NCBI GenBank assembly: GCA_964405775.1
Contig: CAYOPG010000006.1
Coordinates: 1 to 48,314 of the forward strand
Direction of reading: 5' to 3'
Length of the DNA stretch: 48,314 bases
DNA from: JAAZFF01 sp964405775
GTDB lineage: Bacteria; Verrucomicrobiota; Kiritimatiellia; RFP12; UBA3636
The notes beneath the pieces were generated by a model. That model was not told the origin of the DNA. It saw nothing but the letters and a program-made list of their open reading frames with translations, and ran no database searches. Numbering within the stretch: position 1 is the first letter of the stretch; every line of letters begins with the position of its first letter. A program made the translations under genes and the position numbers. This document shows positions 1 through 8,895 of the stretch, piece after piece.

Positions 1-1901
1 ATCTGCGGAGATTGCCCATACCCGAAATAAACAGACTCCCAAGTGTCGCCCAAAGCATCGGCATCGGCGTCACCGAAACCGTCGCCGGGATAAAACTCCC
101 TGCTGAAGAGGTAACGCACAGTGAGATCGTCGGTGCCCAGTTTGATGCTTACGTCGCCCTCCTCCGGCGTGGGCGCAGGCATCCTCTGATCCTCGGGCGT
201 CAGGCCTGCATCCGCGCGCCAGGTGAAGAGATAGGAGCCGGGATCTGGAATCGCCCTTGCGCGAACGGAGATGTTTTCTCCGAATGTGTTGCCAAGCACA
301 GGATCCCACGCGATGGTACGTCCGACGTATTCCATCCGGCCAGTGCCCAACCCTTTTAGTCCGACATAGGGGGACTGCATGACCTGCAGGAACAGCCTGA
401 CACCGGGTTTCACGATGACGGGCACCGCGCGAGAGGCGCGACCGCCGTCTTCATCGGTGACCGTGAGCACTGCGTTGAACTGACCCTCGGTGTCGTAAAT
501 ATGTGAAACTTCGCTGGAAGCCCTGCCCGTAAACGGGGTGTCCCATGGAAGCGGGCCGCTGGCCGTGCGGGCGGCTCCTACGCCGTGCCCGAAGTTCCAG
601 TGATAGGAGAGAGTGTCGAAAGTCTGTGCTGCATCAGTAGCCGAGAAGTTGAAGGTGTATTCATCGCCTGCGTATATTTCGACGGGCAAGCTTGCGCCGG
701 GTTCGGGGCCCGGAACGGGAACTTCTATGATCGGCGCCTGATTTGTAACGATGACTCTTAAGTAGGACGCATTGTAATTCCCGGCCCTGTCCATAATCGT
801 GAGTGTCGTCTCCTCGCGTCCATCCGGAGTGATAACGTTGAACGATCCAGTGGTCTGGCCAGGATTGATCGTTACCGTGTTGTCGCCGGATATCTGGCCG
901 GCGTAGCCTGTAACGTCGAAGACCGCGCCGGTCGGGGCTGCGGCGCCAAGCTGTATGCGGACACGGTGGAACGCGTCTGGATCTTCACCGACCAGTAGCT
1001 CTTCCGGACTTACCACCACTGCCTTTGCTGTACCGGTGAGAGTAACAGTAACAGGAATGACGACAAATTCCTCCGGCTTCTCCCTGGAGCTGATTGTAAT
1101 GGTTGTCATACCAGGATTCACGCCGGTGACGGAGAACTGAGTCTGCATTGAGCCTCCGGCTATGACGCCCGTCCCGGCGACTGTGCAGATCGTTGGGTCT
1201 GCACTTGTCGCTGTCAGCTCTATAGTGCCGGTGTTTCCTACCGCCTCGGGATGACGGCGCACGGCCACATTGAGGGAAGTTCCGGTTATAAGCGAAATTC
1301 CTCCTGACTGCGGCGAAACGATTTTGTACATGTTTACGAACAAATTCGAAGCAGTCGGTGCCAACATGTTCGCACCGGTATTGAATGTATTCGCCGTTGC
1401 ATGACTGTACTGGTCTCTAGCGGGCAGCGTTTGGGAGGGATTTGCCGAGTTCTGCAGAACGGCACCGGCGGGAATATCTATAGCGTAGCGCACGGTGCCC
1501 CCAAGCGGGCTGTCGACAGTTGGGAAGGAGATGCCCTTTCCGTAGTCTGTCGGTGCCGGGAGGTATCTGAACTCCATGCTGTCGTTTAGACTGGAGATTG
1601 AGTTGAACCCTACGAACTGCGCGAACTTGTCTATACCACCCAGCCTGAACCGAAGCTGCGGCACCACCGTTGCGGGAACAAGTTCCGCGGTCACCGGACT
1701 ACCGCCCATGTCCGTAATCATAGCGACTATGGTAATTGGTTTTGACTCCGAATATACATTCGTCGTCGTCATGTCAAGGTCACCAATCCACATCATGAAT
1801 TCGCCGATCTGCAACCCTTGCCCCAAAGCCGACGACCCAGCCGCGAAAATCAGCATGGCGGAAAAAACCGCAGTAAAGAATTTTGTCATATGTTTTTTCA
1901 T
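1..1901 (-). CDS. Large secreted PKD / thrombospondin type 3-like protein (C-terminus cut by window edge)
   Basis: The frame stays open from an ATG at 1901 to the left edge, so about 633 N-terminal residues are visible and the C-terminus is missing. It begins MKKHMTKFF with a hydrophobic signal peptide ending near SSALG. A purine-rich site (AAGGG) lies about 8 bases upstream; a second in-frame ATG at 1889 is possible. The middle is a series of beta-sandwich-like segments rich in Thr, Val and Gly. A PKD-like domain follows (YHWNFGHG, later VTDEDGG). Near the edge is an Asp-rich stretch, DADADALGDTWE, resembling a calcium-binding thrombospondin type 3 repeat. This predicts an exported surface or matrix protein. 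It is the last visible gene of the four-gene operon and shares its domain plan with the protein at 3200-5383. No enzymatic domain was recognised. Confidence 0.85.
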   Translation of the reverse strand, partial: MKKHMTKFFTAVFSAMLIFAAGSSALGQGLQIGEFMMWIGDLDMTTTNVYSESKPITIVAMITDMGGSPVTAELVPATVVPQLRFRLGGIDKFAQFVGFNSISSLNDSMEFRYLPAPTDYGKGISFPTVDSPLGGTVRYAIDIPAGAVLQNSANPSQTLPARDQYSHATANTFNTGANMLAPTASNLFVNMYKIVSPQSGGISLITGTSLNVAVRRHPEAVGNTGTIELTATSADPTICTVAGTGVIAGGSMQTQFSVTGVNPGMTTITISSREKPEEFVVIPVTVTLTGTAKAVVVSPEELLVGEDPDAFHRVRIQLGAAAPTGAVFDVTGYAGQISGDNTVTINPGQTTGSFNVITPDGREETTLTIMDRAGNYNASYLRVIVTNQAPIIEVPVPGPEPGASLPVEIYAGDEYTFNFSATDAAQTFDTLSYHWNFGHGVGAARTASGPLPWDTPFTGRASSEVSHIYDTEGQFNAVLTVTDEDGGRASRAVPVIVKPGVRLFLQVMQSPYVGLKGLGTGRMEYVGRTIAWDPVLGNTFGENISVRARAIPDPGSYLFTWRADAGLTPEDQRMPAPTPEEGDVSIKLGTDDLTVRYLFSREFYPGDGFGDADADALGDTWESVYFGYGQSPQ

Positions 1902-1928
1902 GTCTTACCCTTGCAAATGTGTTCTAAA

Positions 1929-2381
1929 TCACTGGTTTTCACTTTTTTGAGCCATCTCGGCTTTTCGCAATGTGACGAAGGCCTCGAACGTCTTCTTTTT
2001 CAACTCTTTGTATCTGGCGTCAAGCTCTGAGAACTCTTTGTCATCATTCAGAATCTTCTCGAGATCCGCGTTCTTCTCGGCTATAGTTTTGCTCAGAGCC
2101 TCAATCTCAGAGACAAGTTTCTTCGCCTCCGCATTCTCCTCCGTAACTAACACCCGGCGTTTTTGAGCAGCGTCGCTAACCTCGGATGTATCTTTTTGGA
2201 GTTGCTGCAAGTTTGCCTGAAGTGTTGCTATGTCAGTAGTCGAATCAACAGCAACTTCATTTTCCGGCTCCGCCTTTGTACCCTCAGCCGGTTGCTCCGC
2301 GGCATAAACGCCGAAAGCGACTGTCAACGCAGCCGCGAAAATCGCCGTTTTAATTTCCTTTAAATAGTTTTTTTTATCCAT
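1929..2381 (-). CDS. Small secreted coiled-coil protein (paralogue of neighbour)
   Basis: The 150-residue product starts MDKKNYLKEIK and has a hydrophobic signal peptide ending at VYAAEQ. I chose the ATG at 2381 because it has a GAGGTGGGG ribosome site and gives a proper signal peptide; a start at 2420 would add 13 residues that look like leader. After a short acidic linker, residues 60-145 are Glu/Lys/Leu-rich with heptad spacing, predicting one long periplasmic or surface coiled coil. The segment EENAEAKKLVSEIEALSK aligns without gaps to EENEEAAELAASVAELEK-type sequence in the gene at 2471-3139, so the two are tandem paralogues. It resembles OmpH/Skp only in general character. No function assigned. 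Confidence 0.85.
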   Translation of the reverse strand: MDKKNYLKEIKTAIFAAALTVAFGVYAAEQPAEGTKAEPENEVAVDSTTDIATLQANLQQLQKDTSEVSDAAQKRRVLVTEENAEAKKLVSEIEALSKTIAEKNADLEKILNDDKEFSELDARYKELKKKTFEAFVTLRKAEMAQKSENQ

Positions 2382-2470
2382 CTTCCCCACCTCGTCATGT
2401 ATTGCGTTTAAGCTCGGCACCGGTTATGCGCCGGACGTCACCTTTTTAACGTTTTATAAGCGGTTTAAAT

Positions 2471-3139
2471 TCACTCTCCACCATTCTTTTCCTGATCTCC
2501 TTGCTCGCGTTCCCGTTTTGCGGCTTCTTCTACAGAGAGCCTCTCCAGATGTTGACGGCGAATTGTTTCTCTGATTTGCACTTGTGCGCGGCTCAAATCT
2601 GCGCGCGCCGCATCCATGCTGTCCTGCAACTCCAACAGCTTCTCGTCGTCCATGTATATCTTAACAAGCGCCGCCTTTTTCTCTGCAAGTCCTTTTTCCA
2701 ACTCTGCCACGGAAGCTGCGAGCTCGGCAGCCTCCTCGTTCTCAACGAGGATCTGCGCTTTGCGTTCTTCAATGCTCTTGTTGATCTCAGTAAGCTTCGC
2801 CATTTTCTTATCGCGCTCTGAAGCAACTTTTGACGCTTCGGCGCGGTAGTCAATCATTCGAGGATCCTTTGCACGCGCCTTTGCCGCTTCGTCTATCTTT
2901 GCCGCCGGGGCATTTATTTGAGAGGCTTCTCCGGCGCCGGAGGCCGCGGCAACCGACTTCGCACTTTCTTCAGAAGTATCTGCCTGCTTCTTTGGGTCAG
3001 GAGCACTGCCAGCGTCTGCATCCACACCGAATGCGTTATTGGACAACAACAACGCCGTAAAAATTAAAGCTAACAAACCTTGGCGGGCGGCACACGCCGA
3101 ACGACTGGCTCTGTTTTTAAAGATTCTCTCGTTTATCAT
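2471..3139 (-). CDS. Secreted coiled-coil protein (larger paralogue)
   Basis: The product has about 222 residues and an N-terminal signal peptide (GLLALIFTALLLSNNAFG) after a long basic region. An ATG at 3148 is also in frame, but the AAGAG ribosome site is well placed only for 3139. Residues 45-95 are Ala/Ser/Asp-rich and probably disordered. Residues 95-215 form a predicted long alpha-helical coiled coil (EENEEAAELAASVAELEKG, later REQGDQEKNGGE). The coiled coil matches the next gene downstream, which lacks most of the linker. It lies 51 bases after the large NHL/PKD gene and 89 bases before its paralogue, all on one strand, which fits one operon. No known family recognised beyond coiled coil. 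Confidence 0.85.
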   Translation of the reverse strand: MINERIFKNRASRSACAARQGLLALIFTALLLSNNAFGVDADAGSAPDPKKQADTSEESAKSVAAASGAGEASQINAPAAKIDEAAKARAKDPRMIDYRAEASKVASERDKKMAKLTEINKSIEERKAQILVENEEAAELAASVAELEKGLAEKKAALVKIYMDDEKLLELQDSMDAARADLSRAQVQIRETIRRQHLERLSVEEAAKREREQGDQEKNGGE

Positions 3140-3199
3140 GATCTGCATCTCTTAAAATGTTATAATGGTGTTTCCTCTATCCTCTAAGTCCACAAGCAT

Positions 3200-5383
3200 C
3201 TATGGCGTCGCGGAATTTACGAATGAGGCGCGGTAAAACATCGTATCGGCTGTGCTGTAAACTCCGCTTATGTCAAATGTCACATAAGTAAAGCCATCGG
3301 GATCGTGAACTGGGCTCACCTGAATGACGCTGTATGGAGACGTGAGCTCCGACGCGGTGAAGGGGGAGCCGGCCACTAAATCGTCCTTCGGTAGCAGCAG
3401 CCAATCAGTCCACGAAGCGATGGGCACGGTCAGAGCCGGACTCGTCTTGATCATAAAATCGGAAACTATGGACGACGTCGGCGTCCGGAAAGTCGCGTTA
3501 GATGTGGTTATTGCGGTGAACACCAAATTGGAGCTGCCAGCGGGAGGCGCAGGTGGCAGAGGTGCCAGGACAACCACGGGGAATCCCGTCGATGTGGCTC
3601 TCCCGCCATCGGAATCCGTGACGAGAAGCTTGAAAGTGTATGTCCCAGCCTGCGCATAGGCGTGCCCCACCGACGGGAATGACGTGGTCGTGGCCTGCGT
3701 CCCGTCGCCGAAACTCCACACATAAGTAAGACTGTCCCCGCCGGGATCCGTCGCGGTCGCGGAGAAAGACACGGTTTGCTGGGCGTGGACGGCGTTGGTG
3801 GGCACTGTGATGGACGTGATGACGGGAGGCAAGTTAGTGACCGCGACGTTGTAATAGCCGGTTTTGTAGGTGCCCGGGGTCGGCGCCACGGGCGTGAAAC
3901 TGAAGTTCGCCGTCGCATTGCCATTGAGAGGCTTGAAGGAAAACACCGCCCTGCTGGTGCCGGCGGGAAACGACAATGCCGGTGACAACGCCTCGACGCG
4001 CCCCGGCAGCGATCCGCCCACCACGTACTCGGCAACGGCCGAAGGCGCCTTGCCGCCGATCGCCGCGACGACGTCCACGAACCCGAACTGGTCTTCTCCG
4101 ATGGCGGCAGGACCCACGAACACGAGGGAACCCGGCAGCGGGTCGTTGGGATCCAGGGGGTTGGTGCCAAGCAATACCGCCTCCTCGTGGTCGGAAAGCC
4201 CGTCGTCATCCGTGTCCGGATTATTCGGGTCGGTGCCCAGAATAAACTCCTCAAGATTTATAAGCCCGTCTCCGTCGGGATCCAGCGCGGAATCGTCAAA
4301 ATTCGGGTTGAGGCCGTGGGCTATCTCCCAGACATCCGGCATGCCGTCTCCATCGCTGTCCACCAGCCCCGCAAGATCGAAGATCTGCACGCGGCGGTTC
4401 TCCGTGTCCGCCACCGTCAATTCGTTCGCGCCTGGCCCGGCGTAAACGCTATAAGGCTTGCTCATTTCCCCTGCCCGCGTGCCTAAGGAGCCAAATTGCG
4501 CATATGAAGCCCCACCCGCATCGAACAATGCAATTCGGTTGTTGAAACCATCTGCCACCACCAGATAACTGCCCCATAAGGCGACGTCAGTCGGACGGTT
4601 GAGATATCCGGGGTCCGATCCAGCCACGCCCTCAACTCCGTAGGTCTTGATGATCGAGCCCGAAGAGCTCATCTGGTAGACGCAGTGTTTTGAGGCGCTG
4701 GCAACGTATATATAGCCGCCGACGACAGCTTCTACACCATCAAATGTAGTGTTCGGATACATTTGGACTGCACTCGCAATCATGCCGGTGTAAGGTCCGG
4801 TTAAAGCCAACAGGTATGCAAAGCCAGAACTGTCGTTACCACACACAATTACACCGTCCGACGTGAACGACACGTCGGTGGGGTTGACCATATAGCCAGA
4901 AGCAGGATTGGTGTAATGGCCAAGGAAAGTGAACTGCACTCCCGCCGTGTTCTCTGTGAAAGAATAAAAAACAATCCTCTGTGCAGAAACGCCGCGATCC
5001 GCGATCGCTATGATGTTTTGCGTGGGGTGTTTCGCCATGCCGTACGGAGAGGAGAAGGTGAACCCATTCGCCCCAGTGCCGTCCGCCACGTCTGCTATGC
5101 CTGTAAAATTGCGAACCAGCGCCCCGGCGGGAGTTTTCTTCCATATAGAGAGCTTCTTCGCATACGCGTCAACAGCAAAAACGTGCATCCCCGTCGTGAA
5201 AACCCTGTTGGGTGAGGTGCCGGAGTTTACCTTGCTGAATGTAGCTGAGATGTACTGCGGAGCAACCAAAGTGTCCGCCGTCGCGGCAACCGCTAACGAA
5301 GGGACGATCATGGAGATAACACCTAAAAAAACACATGCGCGATTAGGAATCTCTCCGATTCTGGTCTTTTTCATTGTTCCCAT
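3200..5383 (-). CDS. Secreted NHL-repeat, thrombospondin type 3-like and PKD protein
   Basis: The product has 727 residues. The signal peptide ends near residue 34 (VPSLAVAATA). Residues about 40-335 form a beta-propeller with NHL-like repeats (VVADGFNNRIALFD, TVADTENRRVQIFD). Residues 342-412 are Asp-rich calcium-binding thrombospondin type 3-like repeats (DSDGDGMPDVWE, DPDGDGLINLEEF, DTDDDGLSDHEE). Residues 521-606 are a clear PKD domain (YVWSFGDG, VTDSDGG). The C-terminal 110 residues end FYRASFVNSATP, like C-terminal modules of other verrucomicrobial exported proteins. There is no PEP-CTERM or LPXTG tail. ATGs at 5383 and 5374 are both usable. It is first in the operon and has a plausible promoter at 5458-5486. 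The role is inferred to be surface binding or matrix. Confidence 0.9.
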   Translation of the reverse strand: MGTMKKTRIGEIPNRACVFLGVISMIVPSLAVAATADTLVAPQYISATFSKVNSGTSPNRVFTTGMHVFAVDAYAKKLSIWKKTPAGALVRNFTGIADVADGTGANGFTFSSPYGMAKHPTQNIIAIADRGVSAQRIVFYSFTENTAGVQFTFLGHYTNPASGYMVNPTDVSFTSDGVIVCGNDSSGFAYLLALTGPYTGMIASAVQMYPNTTFDGVEAVVGGYIYVASASKHCVYQMSSSGSIIKTYGVEGVAGSDPGYLNRPTDVALWGSYLVVADGFNNRIALFDAGGASYAQFGSLGTRAGEMSKPYSVYAGPGANELTVADTENRRVQIFDLAGLVDSDGDGMPDVWEIAHGLNPNFDDSALDPDGDGLINLEEFILGTDPNNPDTDDDGLSDHEEAVLLGTNPLDPNDPLPGSLVFVGPAAIGEDQFGFVDVVAAIGGKAPSAVAEYVVGGSLPGRVEALSPALSFPAGTSRAVFSFKPLNGNATANFSFTPVAPTPGTYKTGYYNVAVTNLPPVITSITVPTNAVHAQQTVSFSATATDPGGDSLTYVWSFGDGTQATTTSFPSVGHAYAQAGTYTFKLLVTDSDGGRATSTGFPVVVLAPLPPAPPAGSSNLVFTAITTSNATFRTPTSSIVSDFMIKTSPALTVPIASWTDWLLLPKDDLVAGSPFTASELTSPYSVIQVSPVHDPDGFTYVTFDISGVYSTADTMFYRASFVNSATP

Positions 5384-5457
5384 CCCTGCTATTTTCCTTT
5401 AAGAGACATCATACATCAAGATCACGGGGATCAAATCTACCCCCTCGCATTACTTAG

Positions 5458-5486
5458 ATACTATCACAAAATATGACACTCTACAA
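5458..5486 (-). promoter_or_regulatory. Promoter candidate for the secreted-protein operon
   Basis: On the minus strand, TTGTAG (5486-5481), a 17-bp spacer and TAGTAT (5463-5458). A start near 5451 would give a leader of about 68 bases ahead of the gene at 5383. The spacing matches the other promoters in the window. Confidence 0.5.
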
Positions 5487-5511
5487 GTAGACATTTCCGG
5501 TTTATAGCCGA

Positions 5512-5537
5512 TTTTTTAGCAGGGTTTTTTAGCAGGG
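5512..5537. repeat. Perfect 13-bp tandem duplication
   Basis: TTTTTTAGCAGGG occurs twice back to back (5512-5524, 5525-5537). This looks like replication slippage in non-coding DNA. Confidence 0.85.
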
Positions 5538-5703
5538 CGCTGTTCACGCTTTTCGCACTTGCATTGGAGCTGTTCGGATGTCGCATAATCCGCTCCACCC
5601 CACGCAGTAGCGCAATAAGGGGGCGTCCCTTGGCGATGTAAATCTTCCCGCTATGGGATCAGTTATGTTGACAAGCCATCCTGTTTCAGCCAGAGATGCT
5701 TTG

Positions 5704-8601
5704 TTATTTTTCCGGAATCCACTGGATCAGCCGGAGGTTGCCACGCGGTACGGTTATGTTAAAAGGATCGAGTTTTTCTCCCGTGATTAGATCCACTGCC
5801 TCTTTAACCGGATAGTGGAACACCGCATGGGTTGGCTCATCGTTGCCTTCAACCGTCCACCGCTGGTAGTAGTTGCACATAATGTAGGTTACAAAGCAGT
5901 CTTCACCGTTGTCCGTCTTCCAGGGGATGGTACGATACTCGAAAGCGTCGCTGACCACGACTGGGCGCGGCGGCAGCTCTTTCTCAGCGATTTCACCGAT
6001 CCAGGATTTGACGTCTGCCAGTTCGCCGGCAGGAAGAATCCACACGTAGCCCTTGCCGTGCGCGAACTTGACGCTATTTGTGCTTCCGGTGACGCCCTGT
6101 TCTGCCCCATCCGGCGCTTTCAGCCATCCTAGGTCCCGCTTCTGGCGCATTTGCCCTAGTTCTGGCAAATCGCCGATCACTATAGCCTTTCCACCGCGTT
6201 CAACAAACTTACCGACTGTGTCGAAAGTCTCGTCTTTTATGTAGTTCGCAGATGGAAGCACGATAAAGTCGTACTTATATTCGTCCAACCTGCCGTTTGC
6301 GACACGCTTCTCCGTGGCATAGTCGGTGGCATATCCCATGTGCGTGATTGTCGCCGTGACCAGATTATGCGTTGCAAAATATTCGCCTGCGCGCGGACGC
6401 ACCGGATCCGGATAAAGCACTACGAATGGCGAGCGCGGGAACTGCTGATATGCCATCACTATGTCAATGTTGCGCTGGATGCCATACATTGCCACAGGCA
6501 CCTCGTGCACAGCGAAAGTAAATGCGCGAGCCGGGGCAAACTTCGAATCACCATGCCAGCACCATAAATCTATGCCGGCCATGCCCCAGAATGCGGCACG
6601 CCACATGGTCAAGAACCCTGTGCCTTTGAATTCGAGGTTGACCATGGGCTTCTCGGGCGACAGGCTGCGCAACCAGTCATAATACGTCTTTGCAAATGGC
6701 ATCGTGCCTGAATCCATACCTATGATATCGCTCGAATCATTTACGGCCTCAATGTCGATATTTCCCGGTGGGACATACCACCCCATCTGGGAGTTGAGCA
6801 TTTTGAAGCAGGTATTTACGTCGGGGTCGTACTGGTGCACACAGTCCTGCATGAATTGAAAGTACTTCGTGAGTCGACCGACGTTGAAGAACCAAAACTC
6901 GGTGTTTCCCTCGCCCGCCGAAGGCCTCAGAGGCAATGTAATGGCCTCGAAATCCACGAACTCCGACCCCCATGCCTTGTTCAGGGCTTCTATTGTGGCG
7001 TATTTCGCACGCATCTCCTCACGGAAAACCGATTCACTGAGGGGGCCGACGTTGAGCATCACAGGTTCGTTCGCAAGCCATATACTGTTGAGCGCCGGAT
7101 GACCAGCCACCTCTTTCATGGCGATTTCAAGAAACCGCTTAGTGAACGCGATCGCGGCAGGATGCTCTATATCAAAAGGTATGAAGCCGCTGTTGGTGAA
7201 TCCCTGCAGGCGAGCATCGGGATATTCGTCGAAAAACCATTCCGGCATCGGATGCATATTCAGCCCAAGATCGACTTTTATCCCCAGTTCCAGACATTTA
7301 TCCAGAAAACGACGGACAGTGAGTTCGGGGTCGTTGTAATCGGCAACAAGCAGCTTGCCGGTCGGCTCCGGGAACTCTATGTCCTCTACCCTCAGGTTCG
7401 ATGTTATCTTGACTGTTTTCTCCCGCAGCTCCGCCCTCGCTTTTGCCTTATCTTCGTTGCCGCCTATTATTCGAGCGAGTTGAGCTACATCAACGTCTCC
7501 CACACCGAGAGCCGAGTTCGCGGATGCTTCCAAGGCGGCCAGGTCTTCGCGCGCCTTCACAGCCGATTTCATAGCTTCGGTCGAGTTTGAATCCGGGAAG
7601 AGGCACAGGGGATTGACGCCGATATGCACGAGATTCAAATTCATCTCGCGGATGCGGTCCAGCTCAGGCCAAAGAGCGAACATGCACATGCCCATCATCT
7701 GCACAGGTTTGTCTCCGGCGTAAAAATAGCCGTTTTTGAACGTAAGGCGTTCTTTCGGCCGCGGAAAAATGTCTATAGACTCCCCTGATGCGGGATCCTC
7801 TACCAGCTTTTCAAGTTGTGCACGCGTCTTTGGCACCTGTTTATCGCTGTAGTCATAGTTCTGCGACACCACGTTGTACCTGAGTCCTCCCAAGTAGGCA
7901 GGCAAATCCATTACTGTTTGATCGAGAGCCGTGATCATAAGCCCCGGCAAGGATGTGTCAGCACCTGCCGCCTTCGCTTTTTCTGCGAGCGCCCTCATCT
8001 CTGCCAACCATGCTTTTATCTGCTCGCCTTTCTTCTGCATGGAAGCTTTGCTGACTTTGTGCGTTATTCCTTTTTCGCCCGTAATGCGCAGATAACGCAG
8101 CTCTTCGCTCGAGTGCTTCTGCTCTGCCAGAACATTGCCGGAAGCGTCTTTGATCGTAACCTGCGGGATGTAAAACCCATCCGGGACGCCTTCCTCGACC
8201 ACTCCTTCGCCCAACAACATAAAATCGAGCGCAGAATCTTTAGACGACGACCATGGCGCCTCACCTCCCCAAGCCACCCACGCGGTATGGCTACCGAATG
8301 AGAGATCCGCGGGAATCGTTTTCACGAGATTTTCGCCTGTGTCCACGTTGTGTAGAGCAACATCCATCGTGCCTTTTCCGTGATCCTTCGACACTTTGTA
8401 CACGAAGTCCACTCGGATGCGATCCTCTTCGTAAATTTGAGGTTTCAGAGGCTGGACTGTTATCACAACATCCCTCGCCTCTTTTTGACCATCCGATGCG
8501 AGCCCCTGCCCGGCGCCGCCCGCAAGAACAATCGCCGCAGACAAGATGCCGACATTCAACCTGAGAAAGTGCTTCTTCATTTTATTAATCGCATTCATCA
8601 T
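5704..8601 (-). CDS. Secreted GH42-like glycoside hydrolase (beta-galactosidase-like)
   Basis: The product has about 965 residues with a signal peptide (MKKHFLRLN through GLASDG). Residues about 40-170 form an N-terminal beta domain. A (beta/alpha)8 barrel of GH42 type follows: IWLANEP with the likely acid/base Glu near 512, LNKAWGSEF typical of GH42, and MVNLEFKG with the likely nucleophile Glu near 657. IDLWCWHGD comes next. Residues about 720-870 resemble the GH42 trimerisation domain (FIVLPSANYIKDETFD, FVERGGKAIVIGD). About 70 helical residues (340-410) are inserted in the barrel. An in-frame GTG at 8610 and ATGs at 8598 and 8580 are alternative starts. The fold assignment is fairly secure; the substrate is unknown, and GH5/GH35-like activity cannot be excluded. 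Confidence 0.85.
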   Translation of the reverse strand: MMNAINKMKKHFLRLNVGILSAAIVLAGGAGQGLASDGQKEARDVVITVQPLKPQIYEEDRIRVDFVYKVSKDHGKGTMDVALHNVDTGENLVKTIPADLSFGSHTAWVAWGGEAPWSSSKDSALDFMLLGEGVVEEGVPDGFYIPQVTIKDASGNVLAEQKHSSEELRYLRITGEKGITHKVSKASMQKKGEQIKAWLAEMRALAEKAKAAGADTSLPGLMITALDQTVMDLPAYLGGLRYNVVSQNYDYSDKQVPKTRAQLEKLVEDPASGESIDIFPRPKERLTFKNGYFYAGDKPVQMMGMCMFALWPELDRIREMNLNLVHIGVNPLCLFPDSNSTEAMKSAVKAREDLAALEASANSALGVGDVDVAQLARIIGGNEDKAKARAELREKTVKITSNLRVEDIEFPEPTGKLLVADYNDPELTVRRFLDKCLELGIKVDLGLNMHPMPEWFFDEYPDARLQGFTNSGFIPFDIEHPAAIAFTKRFLEIAMKEVAGHPALNSIWLANEPVMLNVGPLSESVFREEMRAKYATIEALNKAWGSEFVDFEAITLPLRPSAGEGNTEFWFFNVGRLTKYFQFMQDCVHQYDPDVNTCFKMLNSQMGWYVPPGNIDIEAVNDSSDIIGMDSGTMPFAKTYYDWLRSLSPEKPMVNLEFKGTGFLTMWRAAFWGMAGIDLWCWHGDSKFAPARAFTFAVHEVPVAMYGIQRNIDIVMAYQQFPRSPFVVLYPDPVRPRAGEYFATHNLVTATITHMGYATDYATEKRVANGRLDEYKYDFIVLPSANYIKDETFDTVGKFVERGGKAIVIGDLPELGQMRQKRDLGWLKAPDGAEQGVTGSTNSVKFAHGKGYVWILPAGELADVKSWIGEIAEKELPPRPVVVSDAFEYRTIPWKTDNGEDCFVTYIMCNYYQRWTVEGNDEPTHAVFHYPVKEAVDLITGEKLDPFNITVPRGNLRLIQWIPEK

Positions 8602-8610
8602 TCCGCGCAC

Positions 8611-8639
8611 ATTGTATCATGAAAGCACAGAAAAATCAT
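8611..8639 (-). promoter_or_regulatory. Promoter candidate for the GH42-like gene (possibly leaderless)
   Basis: Minus strand: ATGATT (8639-8634), 17 bp, TACAAT (8616-8611), then nine bases (GTGCGCGGA) and ATG at 8601. The -35 is weak. The nine-base gap and its sequence closely resemble those upstream of aroA. Confidence 0.4.
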
Positions 8640-8825
8640 ATGTGATATTTGTGCTATTTACGGTAATATTGTGCGGAGCGGCATTTACTCATTCATAAGG
8701 AATGATACAAAGCAAGCGTTAAGCCATGACAAGACAAATCGAAAATTCTGCTTCCCCCGCCTTCCCGGGAAAAAACCACTAAAACCCAAAACCTGACACT
8801 TTGCCCATTCGCCACCCTTTACTTC

Positions 8826-8854
8826 TTGCCGACAAAGCGGTCTTACGTTAGAAT
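8826..8854 (+). promoter_or_regulatory. lepB promoter
   Basis: TTGCCG (8826-8831), a 17-bp spacer and TAGAAT (8849-8854), followed by CA. The predicted start near 8861 gives a leader of about 35 bases. The bamA promoter has the same hexamers and spacing. Confidence 0.65.
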
Positions 8855-8862
8855 CAAGACCG
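8838..8862. promoter_or_regulatory. Inverted repeat across the lepB -10 box (possible operator)
   Basis: CGGTCTT (8838-8844) and AAGACCG (8856-8862) are perfect 7-bp inverted arms separated by 11 bp that contain the -10 box. The placement suits a repressor site; an RNA hairpin is less likely because it would begin before the transcript. Confidence 0.4.
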
Positions 8863-8895
8863 TTTTAAATACCCCACTCACAGACCACAGAGTAA

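Larger units (their letters stand above)
5384..5703. other. Intergenic region with promoter and 13-bp tandem duplication
   Basis: No coding sequence was recognised here. The right part follows the GH42-like gene, the left part precedes the NHL/PKD operon. It holds the minus-strand promoter candidate at 5458-5486 and two perfect copies of TTTTTTAGCAGGG at 5512-5537. No convincing terminator was seen for the GH42-like gene. Confidence 0.6.

Noticed and set aside
12..359. Plus-strand open frame at the left edge
   Set aside because: It is antisense to the secreted PKD-type gene, whose minus-strand frame is continuous and shows clear domains.
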